Shown here piece after piece: positions 52,443-60,064 of a stretch of 64,000 bases of DNA. Positions within the stretch are counted from its first letter, which is position 1. Each line of letters starts with the position of its first letter. The position numbers were made by a program, and so were the translations under genes. Source of the stretch: Cytophagaceae bacterium (lineage in GTDB: Bacteria; Bacteroidota; Bacteroidia; Flavobacteriales; Flavobacteriaceae). The stretch is from positions 186,001-250,000 of the forward strand of contig PALD01000071.1 in NCBI GenBank assembly GCA_002710685.1, in the 5' to 3' direction. Below the pieces are notes generated by a model. The model worked only from the letters and a program-made list of their open reading frames with translations, did not search any database and was not told the DNA's origin.

Positions 52443-52902
52443 ATAGATTATATAAAATTTAAAAGGGGGAGTTGTTACCGTGGGGAGGTTGTCAAATATA
52501 TAATAAATGATTTTAAAAGCAATTGAGGAATAATCAATTTTAGAATTAAAAAATGATTATTTATTAAAATATCACTTTTAACAATGTAGAAAACACAATT
52601 TTTTTGTTAAATATATTTTTTATACGAAAGTTATTTCCTACAAAAATTTAAAATGTTGCTCGTTGTCCGTTTTTTTAAAAGCATCTAATATTTTGTAAAA
52701 CAGTTGTTTAACTTTTTGAGGTTGAAAATATTTTCCCGTTTGGTCGAAAACTTAATCCGTTCTCTTTTAGCATATTGTGAAAAGGTTAATTTAGCATTGT
52801 TGTCATTCCCTAAGACAATAAGAAATCGAAGACCCTATTTCGCATTTCTTTTTAATATCCCCCTTATAGTTTTAATAGGCATGCGTGCCTCATAAAAGAT
52901 AT
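52443..52902. other. 460-bp AT-rich divergent control region between the MACPF and curli genes
   Basis: No coding frame is supported. The left part holds the leftward promoter at 52493-52522. The right part must hold the curli promoter, but no TTG-N19-21-TAnnTTTG match was found; the nearest is a 7-mer TATTTTG at 52689-52695. A small hairpin AGGCA-TGCG-TGCCT (52877-52890) lies just before the curlin start. Confidence 0.6.
52493..52522 (-). promoter_or_regulatory. Bacteroidota-type promoter of the MACPF-ankyrin gene
   Basis: On the minus strand TTG (52522-52520), a 19-bp spacer and TATATTTG (52500-52493) match the consensus exactly. Transcription would start near 52486, about 44 bp before the ATG at 52442. 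Confidence 0.75.
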
Positions 52903-53886
52903 ATGAAAAAAAGTTACATCTTTTTTATCGGGATTTTTATGCTCTTGACTCAACTGTCCCACGGACAAGAAAATGTTTTTGAAGGTCAACAGTATGGGGA
53001 TGCCAATGTGGTGAAGGCCCATCAATCAGGTGCCCATAACCTGGGGAACGTCGTGCAGGATGGAGATGGAAACAGTGCTGAGACAAATCAATTCTTTTCA
53101 AATAATTCTCTTGACATCGCTCAAGAAGGAGACCATAATAAAGCCTTTGTACAACAAAACGGCGCAATAGGGGGAAGCTTGCCGTTTGTTGGCGATTTTA
53201 CCATAGGCGAAGGGAACAGTGCTTTCATTTCCCATCTGGGGGAGGGAAATGAGAGCATGGTCCTTCAAAATCCATTGGGCATAGGTGGTGGTAATATTGC
53301 CACCATTGATGTGAAGGGTGATCATAACCATTCGGTTCAGGGGCAATTGGGCAATGCATCAAGTGCATCGATTTATCAAGGTGCCATGGGGCCGGCCGAG
53401 GGTACCTCACTGCGCACCTTTGGCGGAAGCCACAACACCTCTCCAAAAAGCAAGCCCGGGCATAAACCCAAGGACAATACTGAATATGTGGAACCAGAAG
53501 AATTTGAGTTGCCCGTTCCTACTGCAGGGGGTTCAGATAATGCCGTGGCCGTACAGGTACAAGAAGGTAATTCAAACTCGGCCACCGTTTTTCAATACGG
53601 CAGGCCCTGCGTAATAGGAAACACAGCCTTGCAGATACAATATGGCACTGGCAATGCGGCCACTTTGTATCAAGAAACAGGTAACATAGGTAACTTCTCA
53701 AAACAATGGCAAGTGGGGTGCGGCAATGATGGCCTATCCATACAGGTGGGTGATGGGAATACCGGATTAACAATACAGAACGGAAATAACAACCAAGCAC
53801 AGATGATGCAGGTGGGAGCTGGTAATATTTCTGTTATTAAGCAATTTGGGGCACAGAATGGCGCTAGCGTCATGCTCGTAAATTGA
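52903..53886 (+). CDS. Curlin-repeat protein 1 (curli-type amyloid subunit or nucleator)
   Basis: About 327 aa from ATG 52903; an in-frame GTG at 52885 falls in a small hairpin and is less likely. The signal peptide is FFIGIFMLLTQLSHGQ. It consists of curlin repeats of about 22 residues with the Gly-x-x-Asn-x-x-x-x-x-Gln spacing (GDGNSAETNQ, GEGNSAFIS, GTGNAATLYQ, GDGNTGLTIQ, GAGNISVIKQ). The array is interrupted near the middle by a Pro/Lys/Glu-rich linker (about 165-210) with SPKSKPGHKPKD. Secreted through CsgG, it would form or nucleate surface amyloid. First gene of the operon. Confidence 0.88.
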   Translation: MKKSYIFFIGIFMLLTQLSHGQENVFEGQQYGDANVVKAHQSGAHNLGNVVQDGDGNSAETNQFFSNNSLDIAQEGDHNKAFVQQNGAIGGSLPFVGDFTIGEGNSAFISHLGEGNESMVLQNPLGIGGGNIATIDVKGDHNHSVQGQLGNASSASIYQGAMGPAEGTSLRTFGGSHNTSPKSKPGHKPKDNTEYVEPEEFELPVPTAGGSDNAVAVQVQEGNSNSATVFQYGRPCVIGNTALQIQYGTGNAATLYQETGNIGNFSKQWQVGCGNDGLSIQVGDGNTGLTIQNGNNNQAQMMQVGAGNISVIKQFGAQNGASVMLVN

Positions 53887-53945
53887 TATGAACAAGCTTA
53901 TTTATTAACCATTCTAAATATTTATTAATTAAACACTCTTTAACA

Positions 53946-55196
53946 ATGAAAAAAGTAATTATTTGCGCGGGAGCGCTACTATGCGGGGCAGCGATGTTTG
54001 CTCAGGACAACAAGGTTACAGGTACTCAACATGATACCGGTGCAAGTACGGTTGATGCCTATCAAGCAGGAAAAGAAAACAATGCTGCCATTAATCAAAA
54101 CGATGGTACCAAGTTGGTTTCTAATTCTGACCAGTACGGGGAGGGCAACAAAGTTGTGGTAGATCAAACCGGTACTGAAAACACCAGTGATATCATCCAA
54201 GAAGGTGGTGAGGTCAATTTTGCAAAAGTAGACCAGATGGATCTAGGTAACATGTCCACAATCATTCAAGGGACAGGAATGGCCGCTGTTAATAATAGGG
54301 CTGTCGTGACTCAAAGTGGGTCTTCTGATGTAAGCTTGGGAAATGAATCCATGATTACACAAACCTATGATCAAAGTAAAGCCGTTGTTGATCAAACAGG
54401 AGATCAAAACATGGCAACAGTTACTCAGGTAGGAAAACCAAATCAGCCTGGAGCGCCTAACATGAGATTTCCTAGAAATGAGGTGGATATTGATCAAATA
54501 GGCGAAAGAAACACAGCTATTACCATGCAAGAATCATATGATGTAAGCATGGGGAAAAACTGGGCTAAAGTCTATACAGAAGGTAGTGATAACCTTGCTT
54601 GGGTTAAACAAGCTGCAACACAAGAAAACAAAGCTTCAATTAATCAAAATAGCGTTTTTGCGGAGGCATTTATTGAGCAAACCTCTGATGGTAACACTGC
54701 TACCATAGATCAAAAGGCTGATGATGCTGATTTGACAGCTGGAACTGGAGATGTAGCCTATGTTCTTCAAATGGGAGGGACAGGCAACAGTGCTTTAGTA
54801 AAACAAGAAAGTGTTGAACCTTATGGAAACCCTGGAAGCTATGCTTATGTTGAGCAAGATGGTAGTGATAATTCCGTGAAAGTTGACCACCAAAGCGGAA
54901 GAGGTCAAGAAGCTTGGGTAAGACAAGAAGGTTCTGATAATAGTACTAAACTTAATCAAGGTGCCAATAGCCAGTATGCTGATATACTACAAATGGGTGC
55001 TGGTAATAGTGTTGATCTTTCTCAAGGTATCCACCAGCAAGATGCATGGATAACACAAAATGGTGATGGTAACATCGTCAATTATACACAATCAGGTGGA
55101 GGTACAAGTGACCTTAAAGTATTGCAGGAAGACGTTGTAGGTTCAACTACTCTTGATTTGACACCAGAGGCTCGCATCAAGCCTAGTGGTTACTAA
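53946..55196 (+). CDS. csgA: Curlin-repeat protein 2, probable major curli subunit (CsgA-like)
   Basis: The 416-aa protein has signal peptide ICAGALLCGAAMFAQ and about 17 curlin repeats with regular Asn and Gln positions (GEGNKVVVDQ, GDQNMATVTQ, GTGNSALVKQ, GAGNSVDLSQ, GDGNIVNYTQ). E. coli CsgA has five repeats in 151 aa, so this subunit is far longer. The gene has a noticeably more A+T-rich, restricted codon use than its neighbours, as expected for very high expression. It is followed by two hairpins (55227-55278) that could stabilise its mRNA or limit read-through into the minor genes. The csgA assignment rests on repeats and context. Confidence 0.88.
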   Translation: MKKVIICAGALLCGAAMFAQDNKVTGTQHDTGASTVDAYQAGKENNAAINQNDGTKLVSNSDQYGEGNKVVVDQTGTENTSDIIQEGGEVNFAKVDQMDLGNMSTIIQGTGMAAVNNRAVVTQSGSSDVSLGNESMITQTYDQSKAVVDQTGDQNMATVTQVGKPNQPGAPNMRFPRNEVDIDQIGERNTAITMQESYDVSMGKNWAKVYTEGSDNLAWVKQAATQENKASINQNSVFAEAFIEQTSDGNTATIDQKADDADLTAGTGDVAYVLQMGGTGNSALVKQESVEPYGNPGSYAYVEQDGSDNSVKVDHQSGRGQEAWVRQEGSDNSTKLNQGANSQYADILQMGAGNSVDLSQGIHQQDAWITQNGDGNIVNYTQSGGGTSDLKVLQEDVVGSTTLDLTPEARIKPSGY

Positions 55197-55226
55197 GAAG
55201 AGGTAATTCAAAATACCCATAGATGT

Positions 55227-55278
55227 TATTGCCCGTGCAATAGCACAGAAATAGGAGGTGTGTACTGCACCTCCTATT
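55227..55278 (+). terminator. Two consecutive hairpins after the major curlin gene (attenuator or mRNA stabiliser)
   Basis: A 6-bp stem TATTGC/GCAATA (55227-55242) is followed by a strong 11-bp stem AATAGGAGGTG/CACCTCCTATT (55250-55260 with 55268-55278). No T run follows, so partial termination or 3'-end protection is more likely than full termination, since csgE/F/G lie downstream in the same direction. Confidence 0.6.
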
Positions 55279-55307
55279 AATGCTAATAACAGATAAATTT
55301 TAATAAA

Positions 55308-55841
55308 ATGCTGAAAAATAGAAGTTTATCGATTTTAATAGTCCTTTCACTCATTCTTTTGACCTTGCCCTTACGGGCACAATCCTATGTTGATGATAAA
55401 TCACTTACAGATCAAGACGTGGCCAATGATGATATTGAAGCTTCCTTGATCCAGCAAATGTCAAATCAGGATAATACTTCATTTAAGACCAATAGGCCCA
55501 CTGGCCAAAGCGTTTATATACTTCAAGTAGGATTTCAAAATAAGGCCAATGTTCAATCCCAATCCAATGCAACAGATATCAACGTCGCACAAAATGGTGA
55601 TTACAACAAGGTCGATTTAAACTATAAGGTCAATACCGTAGAAGCAAACCTTATTCAAAACGGTGATGGTAACAGGATAACTGATTATGTCCTGGATAAA
55701 AATCGAAATGTACAGCTCAACCTTACCCAACAAGGAAAAAATCTCTCATTTGACAAGTTTGGCACAAATACCATAACCGAAAAGCTGGAATTTACACAAA
55801 CAGGTGCTGATAAGACAATTGTAGTAAGAAGTTTCAATTAA
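55308..55841 (+). CDS. Curlin-like minor subunit, possible nucleator (CsgB-like)
   Basis: The 177-aa protein has signal peptide LSLILLTLPLRAQ. Curlin-type repeats are fewer and less regular than in the preceding gene: VYILQVGFQNKANVQSQSN, INVAQNGDYNKVDLNY and LIQNGDGNRITDY. The C-terminus (GADKTIVVRSFN) is not repeat-like and might anchor the fibre. Position between the major subunit and the csgE-F-G assembly genes suits a nucleator or capping role, which is inferred. Confidence 0.8.
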   Translation: MLKNRSLSILIVLSLILLTLPLRAQSYVDDKSLTDQDVANDDIEASLIQQMSNQDNTSFKTNRPTGQSVYILQVGFQNKANVQSQSNATDINVAQNGDYNKVDLNYKVNTVEANLIQNGDGNRITDYVLDKNRNVQLNLTQQGKNLSFDKFGTNTITEKLEFTQTGADKTIVVRSFN

Positions 55842-55844
55842 ACG

Positions 55845-56636
55845 GTGATCAAGAAAAATGCATACATATCATTTTTTCTTTGGCTTCTGGCCATGACCAG
55901 CTATTCACAATTGTTGAACAAAGAGATAAAAGCAGAGATACGCATTAATGATTCTGGTGAATTTATAGAGTTTACCGCTCTTGCGGAAAACCTGACCCTG
56001 GCTGATAGGAGCCTACAATATGAATTTTCGACCTTTACCAAGGATGAAAATGGGAACACCACAAAAAATTCTCAAGATAACCGGTTTGTGCTCGAGGGCC
56101 AGAACATCAAGGAACTCTCAAAGGTAACGGTGAACAAAGTTGAAGGTAAGCGCATGATTATCCTTTTGATTATCAATGATATAGATGGTAAGCCCTTGGG
56201 GCAGGACCGCATCGTGCTCAATGATGACTCCGGTGATGATGATAATACTATTGTCATAAAAAAGAACACTGATGAGCAACCCGGTACGGGTCAATATAAC
56301 AATCAGGATATGGCAAAACCCCAAGATGGATATTTTATGGAAGGCCTTGTCGTGGAAAACAGCATAACAAAAATGGGCAGGGATTTTTATACCCTGTTTT
56401 ATTCAAAATATTACCTGTCTGGTTTAAAGTCGGGAAAAGATATAATTATTGAAGAACAACCTGCAAGGGGCAGGGTGACGCGCATATCTGTAAAAGTTGA
56501 AAACCAACTGGTATGGCAGTTCTTTTCTAATCCATCAAGAGATTACTTAAAACAACAGGCCGAGGTATCCTTCAACAAGGTTCTTGCCCGGCTTCAACAA
56601 ATAAGTAAAACCCAGGAAAGCATAACCCGATATTGA
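55845..56636 (+). CDS. csgE: CsgE-type curli chaperone with an extra CsgH-like N-terminal domain
   Basis: At 263 aa (GTG start at 55845) it is about twice the length of E. coli CsgE (129 aa). The C-terminal half matches CsgE: GLVVENSITKMGRDFYTLF, IIIEEQPARGRVTRISVKV and VWQFFSNPSRDYL. The N-terminal half (about 22-130) is a separate beta domain: IKAEIRINDSGEFIEFTAL, LQYEFSTFTKDENGNTTKNS and LGQDRIVLND. Its layout resembles CsgH/CsgC, small periplasmic proteins that block premature amyloid formation. A signal peptide (SFFLWLLAMTSYSQ) is present. CsgE gates subunits into the CsgG pore. The CsgH link is from pattern recognition only. It overlaps no gene; csgF starts 3 bp later. Confidence 0.88.
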   Translation: MIKKNAYISFFLWLLAMTSYSQLLNKEIKAEIRINDSGEFIEFTALAENLTLADRSLQYEFSTFTKDENGNTTKNSQDNRFVLEGQNIKELSKVTVNKVEGKRMIILLIINDIDGKPLGQDRIVLNDDSGDDDNTIVIKKNTDEQPGTGQYNNQDMAKPQDGYFMEGLVVENSITKMGRDFYTLFYSKYYLSGLKSGKDIIIEEQPARGRVTRISVKVENQLVWQFFSNPSRDYLKQQAEVSFNKVLARLQQISKTQESITRY

Positions 56637-56638
56637 TC

Positions 56639-57043
56639 ATGAGACAGCTATTACTCTTAATTTTTTTGACCATGGGCACCAGCGCCATGGCACAACAATT
56701 CTCTTACAAGCCCATCAATCCTGCCTTTGGCGGCGATACCTTTAATTACAACTGGCTTATAAGTTCTGCAACAGCACAAAATGGATTGACCGCACCTCAT
56801 GATGCACGCGAAGAACAATCAGACCTTGATAGTTTTGGAGAATCCCTTAGCAGGCAACTGCTCAGCCAATTTTCAAGGACATTGCTCAATGCACAGATAG
56901 AAAGCATAGGCAACCTTCAGGAAGAGGGAGTCTACACGCTGGGAAACCTCAATGTTGAGGTTTTTGAATCAACTGAAGGTCTGGTCATCAATATACTGGA
57001 TACCTCCACTGGAGAGACAACCCAAGTCATAGTTCCTAATTAA
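56639..57043 (+). CDS. csgF: CsgF-type curli assembly protein
   Basis: About 134 aa from ATG 56639; an in-frame TTG at 56633 overlaps the csgE stop. After signal peptide LLLIFLTMGTSAMAQ come the CsgF hallmarks FSYKPINPAFGGDTFNYNWL and a C-terminal beta part. In E. coli the N-terminal FxxxNPxFGG segment inserts into the CsgG channel and tethers the nucleator at the surface. It is placed between csgE and csgG, as in other curli operons. Confidence 0.93.
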   Translation: MRQLLLLIFLTMGTSAMAQQFSYKPINPAFGGDTFNYNWLISSATAQNGLTAPHDAREEQSDLDSFGESLSRQLLSQFSRTLLNAQIESIGNLQEEGVYTLGNLNVEVFESTEGLVINILDTSTGETTQVIVPN

Positions 57044-57054
57044 TTACAATTTCA

Positions 57055-58467
57055 ATGAAGTATTTTAAATGTTTGGCCACCATGGCCATCATGGGATTAT
57101 TACAATCCTGTGGAACCTATTTTAACCAGCCCTTTGTACAAAAATCAGCAAGGACGGGCGAGCGCTCGACCAGTACCAACCTACTGCTCAGCCTCCCAGA
57201 AGCCCAGCAACCGGTAGAGGTCGCCGTATATAATTTTAGGGACCAGACCGGGCAGTACAAAGCCGTGGAAAACGGCAGCACCTTCAGTACTGCGGTGACA
57301 CAGGGCGGAACGACCATCCTGCTCAAGGCACTTGAAGACAGTGGTTGGTTCATCCCCATAGAAAGAGAAAACCTGAGCAACTTGACAACTGAGCGTAACA
57401 TAATACGCAACACAAAACAGGAATATATCAAGAACCTCAATCCTAATGAACCCCCGTTACCACCACTAAAATATGCCGGTATCTTACTGGAGGGGGGCAT
57501 CATATCTTATGATACAAATATTGTTACCGGGGGCATAGGGGCCAGGTATTTTGGCCTGGGTGGTTCGGCAAAATATAGGCAAGACCGTATCACGCTTTAC
57601 CTACGTATGGTATCAACCAGTAATGGCGAAATACTAAAAACAGTATACGTCTCAAAAACCATACTCTCCCAGGCACTTGATGCCAACTTTTTCAGGTTTG
57701 TGAAATTTCAAAGGTTGCTGGAGGCTGAAACGGGAATCACCCAAAATGAACCGGTACAGCTGGCCGTCAAGGACGCGGTGGAGAAGGCCGTTCACTCCCT
57801 GGTTGTTGAAGGTATTCAAGACGGTTTCTGGTCTGCTAAAGGTGGCCGCGAGATAAATGACACCCTCGTTGCACAATACCAGCGCGATAAGGAGTATGAA
57901 GAGTCAGTGGACCTGTACGATAGGGTGTACAAAGACAGGGATTCAAAAACCTCTTTGGGGCTTTCGGGAGGGGTTAGCCTTATAGATGGGGATTATGCTG
58001 ATCAAAAGTTGGGCTTTATGACAAGGCTTGACCTTAAGCAAAAGTTCAACGATTATTTTGGCCTGGACGGTGCCGCCACGGTTTCTAAACTTGATAACGG
58101 CACCCAGTTTTCAACAACCATTGCGGCCCTTGACCTTAACGCACATCTCGATATCCTTCCCAGGGATGATTTTGCACCATTCATTTATGCCGGAGCGGGC
58201 ATTCTTGCCAGCCTTGATAATACGGGCGAGGACAAGAAGAACGCTTACGCGAAATTACAGTATGGGGTAGGCCTTGAGTATTTTGTTTCACCAAGCTTCG
58301 GGATCAAGGCATTTGCAGAGCACAACATAACATTTACAGATTATCTGGATAAGGTGATAAGTGGTAAACGGGATGATTTCTATCTCAATTTTGGCGTAGG
58401 CCTTAACTACTACATCAAGATCCCCAAAAAAGTTAAACTCCCAGTCATAAATACAGAGAACCCATGA
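57055..58467 (+). CDS. csgG: CsgG-type curli secretion channel with C-terminal beta-barrel-like domain
   Basis: 470 aa, compared with 277 in E. coli. Lipoprotein signal MGLLQSCGTYFNQP. The CsgG domain (about 1-275) shows VAVYNFRDQTGQYK, GWFIPIERENLSNL, GGIISYDTNIVTGG and FWSAKGGREINDTLVA. Residues about 300-470 are a second domain with alternating beta strands (LGLSGGVSLIDGD, FAPFIYAGAGILASL, LQYGVGLEYFVSPSFG, FYLNFGVGLNYYI) like an OmpA-type or OMP_b-brl barrel. CsgG forms a nonameric outer-membrane pore that exports curli subunits. The added domain is unusual relative to E. coli; its role is unknown. It overlaps the next gene by 4 bp. Confidence 0.93.
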   Translation: MKYFKCLATMAIMGLLQSCGTYFNQPFVQKSARTGERSTSTNLLLSLPEAQQPVEVAVYNFRDQTGQYKAVENGSTFSTAVTQGGTTILLKALEDSGWFIPIERENLSNLTTERNIIRNTKQEYIKNLNPNEPPLPPLKYAGILLEGGIISYDTNIVTGGIGARYFGLGGSAKYRQDRITLYLRMVSTSNGEILKTVYVSKTILSQALDANFFRFVKFQRLLEAETGITQNEPVQLAVKDAVEKAVHSLVVEGIQDGFWSAKGGREINDTLVAQYQRDKEYEESVDLYDRVYKDRDSKTSLGLSGGVSLIDGDYADQKLGFMTRLDLKQKFNDYFGLDGAATVSKLDNGTQFSTTIAALDLNAHLDILPRDDFAPFIYAGAGILASLDNTGEDKKNAYAKLQYGVGLEYFVSPSFGIKAFAEHNITFTDYLDKVISGKRDDFYLNFGVGLNYYIKIPKKVKLPVINTENP

Positions 58468-59978
58468 AAAAGATTGTTACATATTTCTTTATAACAGCCG
58501 CCATCACGACATTGAGCTGTAGTGAAGATAGGATTGAAGGCACGGGCGAAGGAACCCTTACCGGCACAGTGGTCGCCGAAGCCACAAATGAACCCATTGA
58601 AAATGTGAAAATAACCACGACCCCGGCAAGCACCACCGTATTTACTGATGAAAACGGGGCCTTTGTTATCGATGCGATCGCAAATGATGACTACTCTGTA
58701 AAGGCAGAGCTAGAAGGGTATGTCACCGCCTTTGAGGCGGCCAATATCATTGTGGGCGAGACCAGCAATGTTGTTTTTGAGCTGATAACCTCAGAGGCTA
58801 ACAATAAATCACCCCTGGCGCCTAATCTATTGACACCCGTTGATGGAGCAACTGATGTACCCTCTCAAGTAGATTTTATATGGTCCTCAAGTAGCAATGA
58901 CAATGATGACCTCACATATACCCTTGAGGTGCGCAATGGTTCATCCAGCACTGTTGAAACCTATGAGGTGGTAAATGACACCATGTTCTCAGTTGATGGT
59001 CTAGCACTGGGCACCAGTTACTTTTGGCAAGTTAGCGTTAAAGATGAGCTCAATGCAGAGGTAAGAAGTGCGGTATCTCAATTCAGTACCCTTGCAACAC
59101 CCACAAATAGGTTTTTGTTTACACGCATGGTAAACGGCAACAGTGTCATATTTTCTGGAGAAGATAACGGTGATCAAGGAGCCCAGGCCAGTGAGTTTAA
59201 ATTGACCAGTGAAAATTATAACAGCTTCAGGCCCAAGAAGAACGTGCAGGTCAATAAGATTGCCTTCTTGAGGACCACGGGCGAAGGTACCCACCTCTAT
59301 ACCATGGGGCTTGATGGAAATAATGTGGCAAGGGTAACATCGTCAATACCCGTCAATGGGTTCAGGATAGGCGAGGTGAATTTTACCTGGGCCGAGAATG
59401 GTTCAAAAATCTATTACCCCAATTTTGATAAGCTGTACAGCATTGACCCAGATGGTGGAGGTGCAACGTTGATATATCAAACTGGCGATGGAAGCTTTAT
59501 CAGCGAGGTTTCAACCTCTGATATCAACCCAGGTATAATTGCTTTGAAAACAAATGACTTTGAAGGTTATGGCGTGCGTGTGTACACCGTTGACCTACAG
59601 ACCGGGCTGGAGCAAAATGTTATTTTGAGCGGTGTTAACGGTGCGGTGAGCGGCATTGACCTCAAGGAAAATCTCGATATGCTTATTTACAGTTATGATA
59701 CCTCAGCTTCTCAAAACAATATCTACAGGCGCTTTAAGAGCAGGTTGTTTGTGTATGACTTCAACACCATGACCGCAGAAGAGCTGGAGACAGATGTGGA
59801 TACGGGCGATATTGATGTCTATCCACAATGGTCTCCCACAGAGGGTGAGGTGATTTTTACAAGAAGGGGCAACAACGTGGGGTCAACACCCAGTGTGTAT
59901 GTTGTGGATATTGATAACAACACCAATAATACTGACCGGTTGTATTTTTCAAATGCCTCACAGCCCAATTGGGAATAG
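58464..59978 (+). CDS. Curli-operon lipoprotein: carboxypeptidase-regulatory-like, fibronectin-III-like and beta-propeller-like parts
   Basis: 504 aa with lipoprotein signal ITAAITTLSCSED. Residues about 30-105 form a carboxypeptidase-regulatory-like beta-sandwich (GTLTGTVVAEATNEPIENV). Residues about 110-210 look like a fibronectin type III-type domain (PVDGATDVPSQVDFIWSSSS). From about 215 to the end there are TolB/PD40-like repeats (IAFLRTTGEGTHLYTMGLDG, FTWAENGSKIYYPNFD, YPQWSPTEGEVIFTRR). The ATG overlaps the csgG stop (ATGA), so it is coupled to the channel gene and ends at the operon terminator. A surface cap or anchor for the fibre is a possible role; no function is known to me. Confidence 0.85.
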   Translation: MKKIVTYFFITAAITTLSCSEDRIEGTGEGTLTGTVVAEATNEPIENVKITTTPASTTVFTDENGAFVIDAIANDDYSVKAELEGYVTAFEAANIIVGETSNVVFELITSEANNKSPLAPNLLTPVDGATDVPSQVDFIWSSSSNDNDDLTYTLEVRNGSSSTVETYEVVNDTMFSVDGLALGTSYFWQVSVKDELNAEVRSAVSQFSTLATPTNRFLFTRMVNGNSVIFSGEDNGDQGAQASEFKLTSENYNSFRPKKNVQVNKIAFLRTTGEGTHLYTMGLDGNNVARVTSSIPVNGFRIGEVNFTWAENGSKIYYPNFDKLYSIDPDGGGATLIYQTGDGSFISEVSTSDINPGIIALKTNDFEGYGVRVYTVDLQTGLEQNVILSGVNGAVSGIDLKENLDMLIYSYDTSASQNNIYRRFKSRLFVYDFNTMTAEELETDVDTGDIDVYPQWSPTEGEVIFTRRGNNVGSTPSVYVVDIDNNTNNTDRLYFSNASQPNWE

Positions 59979-60004
59979 AGGTCATTAAAATATTGAATAG
60001 AGTA

Positions 60005-60034
60005 AAGCGTCCCGCAAAGTCGGGACGCTTTTAT
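60005..60034 (+). terminator. Terminator of the curli operon
   Basis: A 10-bp perfect stem (AAGCGTCCCG / CGGGACGCTT, 60005-60014 with 60021-60030), a 6-nt loop and a following T-rich tract. It lies 27 bp after the stop of the 58464 gene. Confidence 0.88.
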
Positions 60035-60038
60035 TTCC

Positions 60039-60046
60039 TATTTTTG
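60039..60046 (+). promoter_or_regulatory. Candidate -7 element (TATTTTTG) for purM
   Basis: An exact TAnnTTTG match 19 bp before the purM ATG. The upstream TTG is missing because the curli terminator occupies that position, so support is partial. Confidence 0.45.
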
Positions 60047-60064
60047 CCTCATATTTTTTAAAGC

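Noticed and set aside
52903..55841. Periodic repeats that could be taken for a CRISPR or satellite array
   Set aside because: The period is a protein repeat (curlin, about 22 residues) in open frames with signal peptides; no identical direct DNA repeats with uniform spacers occur.
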